The notes beneath the pieces are model-generated. The model saw only the letters and a program-made list of their open reading frames with translations, was not told where the DNA came from and searched no databases. This document shows positions 1 through 6,709 of a DNA stretch of 55,645 bases, piece by piece (position 1 is the first letter of the stretch; each line of letters starts with the position of its first letter). The stretch covers positions 1-55,645 of the forward strand of contig JAFQVY010000008.1 of assembly GCA_017407755.1 (NCBI GenBank). Direction: 5' to 3'. The translations under genes were made by a program, and so were the position numbers. The stretch is from Clostridia bacterium (GTDB lineage: Bacteria > Bacillota > Clostridia > Oscillospirales > Acutalibacteraceae).

Positions 1-28
1 AAAAATGACATTTTTGTAAAAAAAGGTG

Positions 29-57
29 TTGACGGCTTGACTTTTATGTGGTACAAT
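29..57 (+). promoter_or_regulatory. Sigma-A-type promoter of the rpmG operon
   Basis: TTGACG (29-34) and TACAAT (52-57) are separated by 17 bp and sit about 90 bp before the rpmG start. A second TTGACT at 37-42 is too close to the -10 to serve. This is the only convincing promoter before rpmG, so it probably drives rpmG-secE-nusG and, by read-through, the ribosomal genes behind them. Confidence 0.7.
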
Positions 58-145
58 GTCTTTACCTCATAAAGGGGGCTTATTTTTTTGTGCCTTTTTT
101 GAGGGAGGCCGGATTATTCCGAAAAACTACGGGAGGTGCCGTTAA

Positions 146-295
146 ATGAGAGTAAAAATTGTTCTTGCATGTACAGAGTGCAAACAGCGTAACTACAACA
201 CAATGAAGAACAAAAAGAATGATCCTGACAGACTCGAGATGAACAAGTATTGCCGCTTCTGCAGAAAGCATACTGTTCACAAGGAAACTAAGTAA
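146..295 (+). CDS. rpmG: 50S ribosomal protein L33
   Basis: This 49-residue protein belongs to the large ribosomal subunit. It begins [13 protein letters not shown] and carries two CxxC pairs (CTEC near the start, CRFC near residue 37), so it is the zinc-binding form of L33 rather than the Cys-free paralogue made under zinc shortage. The ATG at 146 follows a strong GGGAGGTG ribosome binding site at 131-138. It is the first gene of the run rpmG-secE-nusG, an order typical of Firmicutes. The Lys/Arg-rich composition and 49-residue length fit the family. Confidence 0.95.
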   Translation: MRVKIVLACTECKQRNYNTMKNKKNDPDRLEMNKYCRFCRKHTVHKETK

Positions 296-312
296 TCACG
301 GAGGATACAGCA

Positions 313-531
313 ATGGCAGAAAAGAAGAAAAACATTTTTCAGAAAATCGCCAAGTATTTTCGTGAGTGCGTAGGCGAGATTAAAAAGATCTCTTGGCCCA
401 CACTTTCTCAGACCACCAAAAACTTTCTTATCGTTCTTGTGGTAGTTCTTGTTATGGGTATTCTCATCTATGCTCTTGACCAGGGACTTTACTTTGTCCT
501 TAACAGAGTAATGGGTGTTATTCCCCAGTAA
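313..531 (+). CDS. secE: Preprotein translocase subunit SecE
   Basis: SecE is the small essential membrane subunit of the SecYEG protein-export channel. The 72 residues show a basic, amphipathic cytoplasmic N-terminal part with the family motif VGEIKKISWPT, followed by one hydrophobic transmembrane segment at about residues 38-62 rich in Val, Leu and Ile. The single-span form is normal for Gram-positive bacteria. It starts 17 bp after rpmG and precedes nusG by 31 bp, the conserved order of this operon. Confidence 0.96.
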   Translation: MAEKKKNIFQKIAKYFRECVGEIKKISWPTLSQTTKNFLIVLVVVLVMGILIYALDQGLYFVLNRVMGVIPQ

Positions 532-562
532 GACTAAAGAGATTTGAAAGGACGGGTGAACT

Positions 563-1087
563 GTGTCCGGTGAGGCAAGATGGTATGTAATCCATACCTA
601 CTCAGGCTACGAAAACAAGGTAGCGTCCAACTTGATGACTACTGCTGAGAACAGAGGCATGCAGGATATGATTCTTGAGGTCAAGGTTCCCACCGAAACA
701 GTTACCGAGATTAAGGACGACAAAACCAAAGAGGTTGAGAGAAAACTCTACCCCGGTTACGTTTTCGTCAAGATGATCTACACCGACGAAACCTGGTATA
801 TCGTACGTAATGTACGCGGTTGTACAGGCTTTGTTGGTCCCTCCTCAAAGCCCATTCCTCTTACAGAGGCTGAGGTTTACAGGATGGGTGTAGAAACCCG
901 CGTTGTTGAGGTTTCTTATGAAGTCGGCGACTCTGTTCGCATTATCGACGGTCCTTTGGAGGACTTTATCGGTACTGTTGAAGAGCTTAATACCGACAAA
1001 AATTACGTTCGCGTTATTGTTTCAATGTTCGGACGTGAAACTCCGGTTGAGCTTGAGCTTAATCAGGCAGAGCCGGTTTTAGACTAA
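563..1087 (+). CDS. nusG: Transcription termination/antitermination factor NusG
   Basis: NusG binds RNA polymerase and modulates pausing, and in many bacteria couples transcription to translation. The 174 residues contain the N-terminal NGN domain (ARWYVIHTYSGYENKV, later LYPGYVFVKM) and a C-terminal KOW domain (VGDSVRIIDGPLEDFIG). The start is GTG at 563, preceded by AAAGGACGG; no in-frame ATG would preserve the start of the conserved NGN domain. It lies between secE and rplK as usual. Confidence 0.96.
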   Translation: MSGEARWYVIHTYSGYENKVASNLMTTAENRGMQDMILEVKVPTETVTEIKDDKTKEVERKLYPGYVFVKMIYTDETWYIVRNVRGCTGFVGPSSKPIPLTEAEVYRMGVETRVVEVSYEVGDSVRIIDGPLEDFIGTVEELNTDKNYVRVIVSMFGRETPVELELNQAEPVLD

Positions 1088-1117
1088 GGAATTTAGCGTT
1101 AATGCTTTTTTCAGAGA

Positions 1118-1133
1118 GGAAGCAAAAGCTTCC
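1118..1133 (+). other. Perfect hairpin between nusG and rplK
   Basis: GGAAGC and GCTTCC form a 6-bp stem around an AAAA loop; the stem can be extended by two weaker pairs. No U-run follows, so it is not a typical intrinsic terminator. It lies directly before the L1-site-like motif and may be a processing or stability element separating the nusG and rplK-rplA messages. Confidence 0.4.
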
Positions 1134-1135
1134 TT

Positions 1136-1179
1136 GTGGGAGGAAATCAAAATCTTTTAAGGTTTCCGCCATTAACCAC
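1136..1179 (+). promoter_or_regulatory. Putative ribosomal protein L1 binding site in the rplK leader
   Basis: The RNA can fold as GUGG (1136-1139) with CCAC (1176-1179), an asymmetric internal loop (GA on the 5' side, purine/UUAA-containing on the 3' side), then a perfect 7-bp stem GGAAAUC/GGUUUCC. The GUGGGAGG...UUAACCAC frame resembles the L1 site of 23S rRNA, where GGUGGGAGG pairs near ACCACC. In other bacteria L1 represses the L11-L1 operon through such a mimic. A second, shorter copy precedes rplA. Fold and similarity were read by eye. Confidence 0.6.
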
Positions 1180-1201
1180 GAATTTTGGAGGTGCAAACAC
1201 A

Positions 1202-1627
1202 ATGGCTCAGAAGGTAGTAGGCTTTATTAAGCTTCAGATTCCTGCCGGCAAAGCTACCCCGGCACCGCCTGTTGGTCCTGCTCTTGGTCAGCACGGCGTT
1301 AACATCGTTGCGTTTACAAAGGAATTTAACGAACGCACAAAGAATGACATCGGAATGCTCATTCCTGTTGTAATCACTGTTTATGCAGACAGATCTTTCT
1401 CTTTCATTACAAAGACTCCCCCTGCAGCAGTGCTCATCAAGAAGGCTTGCGGTATTGACAAGGCTTCTGGTGTTCCCAACAAGAATAAGGTTGCAAAGAT
1501 TTCAAGCGAGCAGATTAAGAAAATCGCTGAGACAAAAATGCCCGACTTAAACGCTGCTTCTCTTGAGGCTGCTATGAGTATGATTGCTGGTACAGCTCGC
1601 AGCATGGGCGTTACTGTTGAAGACTAA
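1202..1627 (+). CDS. rplK: 50S ribosomal protein L11
   Basis: L11 forms the GTPase-associated centre of the large subunit together with 23S rRNA and the L10/L12 stalk. The 141-residue product begins [30 protein letters not shown], cited here only for its Pro/Gly-rich start, and contains the [14 protein letters not shown] segment of the family. The ATG at 1202 is chosen over an upstream in-frame start at 1136 because it follows TTTTGGAGGTG and gives the usual family length; the upstream start would lie in the L1-site hairpin. rplA follows. Confidence 0.96.
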   Translation: MAQKVVGFIKLQIPAGKATPAPPVGPALGQHGVNIVAFTKEFNERTKNDIGMLIPVVITVYADRSFSFITKTPPAAVLIKKACGIDKASGVPNKNKVAKISSEQIKKIAETKMPDLNAASLEAAMSMIAGTARSMGVTVED

Positions 1628-1643
1628 TAGCTCGTTATTATCC

Positions 1644-1672
1644 GGGTGGGAGGATTATCCGCTTAACCACCT
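1644..1672 (+). promoter_or_regulatory. Second putative L1 binding site, between rplK and rplA
   Basis: GGUGG (1645-1649) pairs with CCACC (1667-1671), extendable by a G-U pair; inside are GA on the 5' side, GCUUAA on the 3' side and a short GGA/UCC stem. The frame GGUGGGAGGA...UCCGCUUAACCACC repeats the motif before rplK in a more compact form. It lies 22 bp before the rplA start, well placed to let free L1 block its own translation. The role is inferred from the known L1 autoregulation mechanism. Confidence 0.6.
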
Positions 1673-1693
1673 AACAATGGAGGAAAAATCTTT

Positions 1694-2401
1694 ATGAAAC
1701 ACGGTAAGAAATATGTTGATAGCGCAAAGCTTATCGACAGAACAAAACTTTATGATACAAACGAAGCACTTGACCTTTGTGTAAAGGCTGCTTCTGCTAA
1801 GTTTGACGAGACTGTTGAGCTTCACGTAAAGCTCGGCGTTGACTCACGTCATGCTGACCAGCAGGTTAGAGGTGCTATCGTTCTTCCTAACGGTACAGGT
1901 AAAAACGTTAAGGTTCTTGCTATCTGCAAGGGCGACAACGAGAAGCTGGCTCAGGAAGCAGGCGCTGACTTCGTTGGTGCTGAGGACATGACAGCAAAGA
2001 TTCAGAACGAGGGTTGGATGGACTTCGATGTTCTTATTACAACTCCCGACTGCATGGGTCTTGTTGGTCGTCTTGGTAAAATCCTCGGTCCCCGTGGTCT
2101 TATGCCTAACCCCAAGGCTGGTACAGTTACTCCTGACATTGCTAAGGCTATCAAAGAAGCTAAGGCTGGTAAGATTGAGTACCGTCTTGACAAGACAAAC
2201 ATCATTCACTGTCCCATCGGTAAGGTTTCCTTCGGTGCAGAGAAGCTTCAGACTAACTTGGAGACTCTCATGGATGCTATCGTTAAGGCTAAGCCTGCTG
2301 CTGCAAAGGGTCAGTACATCAAGTCCTGCGTTGTAACTTCTACAATGGGTCCCAGCGTTAAGCTCAACCCCAACAAGTTCACAGCTGCTACACAGGCATA
2401 A
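1694..2401 (+). CDS. rplA: 50S ribosomal protein L1
   Basis: L1 forms the mobile stalk that helps release deacylated tRNA from the E site, and in many bacteria represses its own mRNA. The 235 residues show family landmarks: [15 protein letters not shown] at the start, [16 protein letters not shown] in the centre (domain II border) and [20 protein letters not shown] near the end. GGAGG precedes the ATG at 1694. It follows rplK with the L1-site-like hairpin between them. Confidence 0.96.
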   Translation: MKHGKKYVDSAKLIDRTKLYDTNEALDLCVKAASAKFDETVELHVKLGVDSRHADQQVRGAIVLPNGTGKNVKVLAICKGDNEKLAQEAGADFVGAEDMTAKIQNEGWMDFDVLITTPDCMGLVGRLGKILGPRGLMPNPKAGTVTPDIAKAIKEAKAGKIEYRLDKTNIIHCPIGKVSFGAEKLQTNLETLMDAIVKAKPAAAKGQYIKSCVVTSTMGPSVKLNPNKFTAATQA

Positions 2402-2429
2402 TTTAAGCTATTTAGAGCTTAGCTCTGAA

Positions 2430-2543
2430 TATAAAATCGCTGTTCTAAAGACAGCAGGTGTCTGTTTTCAGATATAATGGATTAATTCCGCCTGCCGAGG
2501 AAGAAGCTATTACAAACCCATTGGGTATATTTTGTAATTTCAG
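2430..2543 (+). promoter_or_regulatory. Ribosomal protein L10 leader RNA
   Basis: The untranslated region before rplJ contains the L10-leader hallmarks: GACAGCAGGUG (about 2450-2460) complementary to CCGCCUGCCGAGG (2488-2500), the conserved L10(L12)4 binding core with its kink-turn-like element. A terminator hairpin follows at 2544. In Bacillus such leaders let surplus L10/L12 complex cause premature termination. Boundaries are approximate. A TATAAT at 2473-2478 has no good -35 and is treated as part of the leader. Confidence 0.75.
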
Positions 2544-2573
2544 GCCTCTTTCTCAGGAAAGAGGCTTTTCTCT
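2544..2573 (+). terminator. Attenuator terminator in the L10 leader
   Basis: GCCTCTTTC (2544-2552) pairs perfectly with GAAAGAGGC (2557-2565) around a TCAG loop and is followed by TTTTCTCTT. It stands between the L10-binding core and the rplJ start, the arrangement expected of a regulated rather than constitutive terminator. Confidence 0.75.
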
Positions 2574-2611
2574 TATGAACTGCGTTATCAATTTAACGGA
2601 GGTGAAATTAG

Positions 2612-3217
2612 TTGCCAAGTCAGAAAGTATTAGAGCAGAAGCAGCAGTTAGTTGCTGATGTTACTGAAAGAGTTCAGAATTCTGTTACAGGTCTTCTCGT
2701 TTCTTATGAGGGTATCAACGTAGCAGACGACACAAAGCTCAGAAAAGATCTTCGTGAGGCTGGCGTTAAGTACACTGTTATCAAGAACACTCTCTTAGAG
2801 CGTGCTTTTGAAAACACAGGTATGAGTGAGCTCAACGTTCACTTAGCAGGTACTACTGCACTTGCTACAAGTGATGAAGATTATGCAGCTGCCGCAAGAA
2901 TTCTCTGCGGTTATGCTGACAAGAGCAAGACTTTTGAGGTTAAGGGCGGTTACCTTGACGGTGAGGTTATCGGCATGGATAAAATCACTGCTCTCGCAAA
3001 GCTCCCCTCAAGAGAGATTCTTCTCGCAAATGTTCTCGGTGCATTCCAGGCACCCGTTGCATCTTTCGCAAGAGCTATTCAGGCTATTGTTGATAAGGGT
3101 GGCGTAGAGAACTGCGAAACTAAGGCTGAAGAGGCAGCTCCCGCTGAGGAGGCTCCCGCAGCAGAGGTAGCAGAGGCTCCCGCAGAGGAAGCTCCTGCAG
3201 TAGAAGCAGCAGAATAA
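2612..3217 (+). CDS. rplJ: 50S ribosomal protein L10
   Basis: L10 anchors the L7/L12 dimers to the ribosome and represses its own operon. The 201 residues contain the N-terminal rRNA-binding domain (VTERVQNSVTGLLVSYEGI, VIKNTLLERAF) and helices for L12. The start is TTG at 2612, supported by ACGGAGGTGAAA just upstream and by the conserved start MPSQKVLEQK. The protein is longer than the usual 165-175 residues because of an acidic Ala/Glu/Pro tail of about 35 residues, low-complexity but in frame. rplL follows after 55 bp. Confidence 0.95.
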   Translation: MPSQKVLEQKQQLVADVTERVQNSVTGLLVSYEGINVADDTKLRKDLREAGVKYTVIKNTLLERAFENTGMSELNVHLAGTTALATSDEDYAAAARILCGYADKSKTFEVKGGYLDGEVIGMDKITALAKLPSREILLANVLGAFQAPVASFARAIQAIVDKGGVENCETKAEEAAPAEEAPAAEVAEAPAEEAPAVEAAE

Positions 3218-3272
3218 TTGCTGCAAAACAAATTTAAAAAATAACTTATAATTATATTGGAGGTTTACTAAA

Positions 3273-3644
3273 ATGTCTGAGAAGATTACTTCTATCATTG
3301 AAACACTTAAAGGCCTCACAGTTCTCGAGCTTTCTGAGCTCGTTCACGCTGTAGAGGAAGAGTTCGGCGTATCCGCTGCTGCTGCTGTTGCAGTTGCAGG
3401 TCCTGCAGTTGCTGCTGCAGCTGAGGAAGAGAAGACAGAGTTCGACGTAGTTCTTAAGTCTGCTGGCGGCAACAAGATTGCTGTTATCAAGGCTGTTCGT
3501 GAGGCTACAGGTCTCGGTCTTAAGGAAGCTAAGGAAGTTGTTGACGGCGCTCCCAAGACACTCAAAGAGGGCGTTTCCAAGGACGACGCTGAGGCTCTCA
3601 AGGCTAAGCTCGAAGAGGCTGGCGCAGAGGTTGAGGTTAAGTAA
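3273..3644 (+). CDS. rplL: 50S ribosomal protein L7/L12
   Basis: L7/L12 is the flexible multimeric stalk protein that recruits translational GTPases. The 123 residues have the N-terminal dimerisation helix hairpin, an Ala/Val-rich hinge (residues about 34-55) and the C-terminal domain with [32 protein letters not shown] and [19 protein letters not shown] precedes the ATG. It closes the operon: a strong terminator lies 30 bp downstream. Confidence 0.97.
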   Translation: MSEKITSIIETLKGLTVLELSELVHAVEEEFGVSAAAAVAVAGPAVAAAAEEEKTEFDVVLKSAGGNKIAVIKAVREATGLGLKEAKEVVDGAPKTLKEGVSKDDAEALKAKLEEAGAEVEVK

Positions 3645-3673
3645 TTTAACCCCCTTTAATGTTTTCAAAAATT

Positions 3674-3704
3674 ACGGACGACTCGTGTGAGTCGTCCGTT
3701 TTTT
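3674..3704 (+). terminator. Intrinsic terminator of the ribosomal operon
   Basis: An 11-bp perfect stem, ACGGACGACTC with GAGTCGTCCGT, encloses a GTGT loop and runs into TTTTTT. It ends the rplJ-rplL transcript. Confidence 0.9.
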
Positions 3705-3764
3705 CGTATATTTGGCAGAATTATAGGGTTTTATTAAGGGTAAAATAACTTTGAGGTGAATATT

Positions 3765-3965
3765 ATGGCTAATAAAGCACAGAATTTAAGCGATAAAAGT
3801 GTACGTAAAAGCCCCACAAAGCGAAATAAGCCTTGTGACCAAAGCATAGTAAACGTAGTTAAGCACGAGTGCTGCCCCGGTAAGGCTGACTGCCCTGCCG
3901 AAACCCAGAACAGTACCAGTGCCTATGCTAAACTTGCTAAAAATGCGCAGAGATTTGATGTATAA
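3765..3965 (+). CDS. Small Cys-containing protein of unknown function
   Basis: A 66-residue basic protein not recognised as a known family. The first half is rich in Lys, Ser and Thr; the middle has four cysteines (KPCDQ, then HECCPGKADCPAE) with one His, which could bind a metal, and the tail reads AKLAKNAQRFDV. The ATG at 3765 is chosen because GAGGTG lies 6 bp before it; an upstream GTG at 3756 is inside that ribosome binding site. It stands alone between two terminators. Coding support rests on the ribosome binding site and the clean gene-terminator layout. Confidence 0.6.
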   Translation: MANKAQNLSDKSVRKSPTKRNKPCDQSIVNVVKHECCPGKADCPAETQNSTSAYAKLAKNAQRFDV

Positions 3966-3968
3966 GAA

Positions 3969-3997
3969 AGCCACTCCTATTAGGAGTGGCTGTTTTT
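3969..3997. terminator. Bidirectional terminator between convergent genes
   Basis: AGCCACTCC and GGAGTGGCT form the stem; GTTTTTATTT follows on the plus strand. It lies between the small Cys protein and the minus-strand membrane protein gene, whose stop overlaps the T-run. Confidence 0.8.
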
Positions 3998-4412
3998 ATT
4001 TGGATTTTATTATTAAGATAACAAGTACTATGTTGGCTATTGCCAGTGTAGCTGCAATAAAGGGTAATGCTGTGAACTGAGTACCTTTTAAAACTGCTGA
4101 AATCACCAGAGTAATTGAAGATATCAGCATAATCAAAGATGACAATAAGGGAAGAATGGTTGGAGCATATTGCTTTTTGATGAAGTAAAGTACCAGCGAA
4201 GGTGTGCTTAACGCCTGTGATAGCCAGAACATAAACACTAACAGTGTGCTAAGCCAAAGTTCAAAATTTACTTTTTGATTATATGCAGTCAACATCATAA
4301 TTGAGGAGCTTTCATTGTTAAATGTTAACCAAGGCAAAAAGGGAAGTATGGCGGAAATTCCCAATATCACCATTGAAGCAATGACAAAAGGTGTAAATCT
4401 ATATTTTTTCAT
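3996..4412 (-). CDS. Predicted four-pass membrane protein, unknown function
   Basis: A 138-residue hydrophobic protein with four likely transmembrane segments (about residues 7-28, 54-80, 82-104 and 110-135). It has a short basic start MKKYRFTP and a basic end IKSK, giving both ends inside. No family motif is recognised. Its start overlaps the stop of the upstream GNAT gene by 4 bp, so the two are translated together; membrane topology is the only functional clue. Confidence 0.7.
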   Translation of the reverse strand: MKKYRFTPFVIASMVILGISAILPFLPWLTFNNESSSIMMLTAYNQKVNFELWLSTLLVFMFWLSQALSTPSLVLYFIKKQYAPTILPLLSSLIMLISSITLVISAVLKGTQFTALPFIAATLAIANIVLVILIIKSK

Positions 4413-4849
4413 AATTTGACCTCCGATGAATAGTTTATATAATTAAAGCGCTTGAATCCGTGACGTTTGTAAAGCTCCTGAGCTTTAATGTTTTCAGGCT
4501 CGGTTTCAAGTCGATAACGCTTTGCAGGGATATTTTCCTTGACATAGTTGATGAATTCTGAGCCTAAGCCTTGGTTACGGAAATCTTCTTTTACATATAT
4601 TTCCTCAATCCAAATAACTGTTCCGCCTACTTCCTGAGAGTAGGTTTTGGCAATAAGACCGTAGCCCGCAATAGTTTCATTAAATTCAAAAATGAATGCC
4701 TCTGCATAGGTATCGCTTTTCATAAGTTCATCAAAGGTGTTTTCGAAATTAACAGTGGGCACAGGGGAAAGTACAGCAGAGGAATTATAAAAATCCCCTG
4801 CCATTTTTATGTAAACGGCTTTGTCTTTTAGTTCTATTTTTCTAATCAT
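4409..4849 (-). CDS. GNAT-family N-acetyltransferase
   Basis: The 146 residues follow the GNAT fold, which transfers an acetyl group from acetyl-CoA to an amine. The acetyl-CoA loop is visible as NQGLGSEFINYVKE (about residues 92-105), after the strand IWIEEIYVKEDFR; near the end AQELYKRHGFKRF is the usual last helix and strand of the fold. The substrate cannot be told. It is the first gene of a two-gene unit with the membrane protein behind it, overlapping by 4 bp. Confidence 0.88.
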   Translation of the reverse strand: MIRKIELKDKAVYIKMAGDFYNSSAVLSPVPTVNFENTFDELMKSDTYAEAFIFEFNETIAGYGLIAKTYSQEVGGTVIWIEEIYVKEDFRNQGLGSEFINYVKENIPAKRYRLETEPENIKAQELYKRHGFKRFNYINYSSEVKL

Positions 4850-4895
4850 CGTATCACCGATATTATAATAGCATAGACAATGATAAGTTTCAAGT

Positions 4896-4931
4896 TAAAA
4901 GAAAACTGCACAGGTTTTAGCCTGTGCAGTT
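4896..4931 (-). terminator. Terminator of the hydrogenase operon
   Basis: Read on the minus strand, AACTGCACAGG pairs with CCTGTGCAGTT and is followed by TTCTTTTAA. It lies 15 bp beyond the hndD stop and ends the ten-gene operon. Confidence 0.8.
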
Positions 4932-4945
4932 GAATCTTTTAAAAA

Positions 4946-6688
4946 TTAATACTTGCTACGCTCAACGTAGGTTGTGTGTAAGAGCTCGTGTGCCTTGTGG
5001 CCGCCGGGCTCGCCGAGGTACTCCTCGTAAACCTTCTTGATGAGGGGGCTCTCGTGAGACTTTCTCTTGGGAAGGTTCTTGTCCTCATTGTAGAGAACCT
5101 TTGCACGCTCTGCTTTGATGTCAACATAGTTTCTTACAGAAGCGGGCTGAATGGGCTGACCGCCGCCGTTTACACAACCGCCGGGACAGCACATAATCTC
5201 AACAAACTGATAATCAGCCTTGCCGGCACGAATGTCGTCAAGAATCTTAGAAGCATTCTCAAGACCTGAAGCTACAGCAACCTTAACAGGCATACCAGCT
5301 ACCTCGTAAGCTGCATACTTAATGCCGTCTGTACCACGAACATCTGTGTAGTCGATTTCCTTAAGGTCTTCGCCTGTAAGAACGTCAGCAACAGTTCTTA
5401 AAGCAGCTTCCATAACGCCGCCTGTTGCACCGAAGATAACAGCAGCACCGGTGAAGTCACCCATTGCGGGGTCATACTGCTCGTCGGGAAGGTTTGTAAA
5501 CTGAAGGCCTGCCTTCTTAATCATATCAGCAAGCTCTCTTGTTGTGATAACGATATCAACGTCCTGCATACCGTCACGGCCCTCGTTGTCACGCTTATGC
5601 TCGAACTTCTTAGCAGTACAGGGCATTACGGAAACGCTTACAATTTTCTTGGGGTCGATTCCTTCCTTCTCAGCATAGTAGGACTTAATCATAGCACCTG
5701 TCATCTGCTGAGGAGACTTACAAGTAGAAAGGTTGGGGAGAAGGTCAGGATAGTAGTGCTCGCAGAACTTAACCCAGCCGGGTGAGCAGGAGGTAATCAT
5801 GGGCAGAACGCCGCCGTTCTTAACTCTCTGGATAAACTCTGTGCCTTCCTCCATAATTGTAAGGTCTGCACCGAAGTTTGTGTCAAATACCTTGTCAAAG
5901 CCAAGGCGTCTGAGGGCTGCAACCATCTTGCCCTCTACGTTTGTGCCGATAGGCATACCGAAGTCTTCGCCAAGAGCTGCTCTTACAGCAGGAGCTGTCT
6001 GAACAATAACAATCTTTTCGGGGTCAGCAAGTGCCTCGAATACCTTTGCGGTCTCGTCTTTAACAATAAGAGCACCTGTGGGGCAAACTACAGTACACTG
6101 ACCGCAGGATACACATGCTACATCAGCAAGGTTTTGGTCAAATGCACAACCGATTTCTGTATCAAAGCCGCGGTTATTTGCACCGATAACGCCAACGTGT
6201 TGCTCCTTACAAGCGGCTACACAACGGCGGCAAAGGATACACTTGTTGTTGTTTCTAACAAGGTGGGGAGTAGATAAGTCAATAGGAAGAACAGGGTTCT
6301 CGCCTGCAAAACGGTCTTCGTTGTCAACGCCGAACTCCTTGCACATTGCCTGAAGCTCACAGTTGTTGCTTCTTTCGCAGGAAAGACACTTTTTGTCGTG
6401 GTTAGAAAGGATAAGCTCAAGTGTAGTCTTTCTTGCCTCCATAACCTTGGGAGAGTTAGTGATAATCTCTGTACCCTCACGGTCAATGGGATAAACACAA
6501 GCTGCAACGAGTGAACGAGCACCTACAACCTCACAAACACACATACGGCAAGCGCCAATCTCGTTCATATCGCGAAGATAGCAAAGTGTAGGAATCTTAA
6601 TTCCGAACTGATGGCAAGCATCAAGAATTGTTGTATTCTTCTCAACAGAGAAAGGCATACCGTTAATTTTAATGTTAATCATTTCCAT
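4946..6688 (-). CDS. hndD: [FeFe]-hydrogenase catalytic subunit (HndD/HydA type)
   Basis: The 580-residue catalytic subunit reduces protons or oxidises H2 at the H-cluster. In order: a [2Fe-2S] ferredoxin-like domain (Cys36, 47, 50, 64), a His-Cys3 [4Fe-4S] domain (His97, Cys101, 104, 110), two CxxCxxCxxxC [4Fe-4S] sites (Cys150-160 and Cys192-202), then the H-cluster domain and a small-subunit-like tail. The H-cluster motifs are TSCSPGW (299-305), MPCTAKKFE (355-363) and, near the end, MCCPGGCVNGGGQP. TSCSPGW differs from the textbook TSCCPGW. With hndC, hndB and hndA in the operon it should form an NAD(P)-linked, possibly electron-bifurcating, cytoplasmic complex. Confidence 0.95.
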   Translation of the reverse strand: MEMINIKINGMPFSVEKNTTILDACHQFGIKIPTLCYLRDMNEIGACRMCVCEVVGARSLVAACVYPIDREGTEIITNSPKVMEARKTTLELILSNHDKKCLSCERSNNCELQAMCKEFGVDNEDRFAGENPVLPIDLSTPHLVRNNNKCILCRRCVAACKEQHVGVIGANNRGFDTEIGCAFDQNLADVACVSCGQCTVVCPTGALIVKDETAKVFEALADPEKIVIVQTAPAVRAALGEDFGMPIGTNVEGKMVAALRRLGFDKVFDTNFGADLTIMEEGTEFIQRVKNGGVLPMITSCSPGWVKFCEHYYPDLLPNLSTCKSPQQMTGAMIKSYYAEKEGIDPKKIVSVSVMPCTAKKFEHKRDNEGRDGMQDVDIVITTRELADMIKKAGLQFTNLPDEQYDPAMGDFTGAAVIFGATGGVMEAALRTVADVLTGEDLKEIDYTDVRGTDGIKYAAYEVAGMPVKVAVASGLENASKILDDIRAGKADYQFVEIMCCPGGCVNGGGQPIQPASVRNYVDIKAERAKVLYNEDKNLPKRKSHESPLIKKVYEEYLGEPGGHKAHELLHTTYVERSKY

Positions 6689-6709
6689 AGTTAAACTGAC
6701 TCCTTTCTC

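Noticed and set aside
80-280. Minus-strand frame opposite rpmG
   Set aside because: Shadow of rpmG and its leader; no ribosome binding site and no family features.
2471-2480. TATAAT in the L10 leader as an internal promoter
   Set aside because: No acceptable -35 hexamer at 16-18 bp upstream, and it falls inside the conserved leader.
2458-2658. Open frame spanning the L10 leader and the rplJ start
   Set aside because: It covers the leader and attenuator hairpin and is out of frame with rplJ; the leader explains the sequence.
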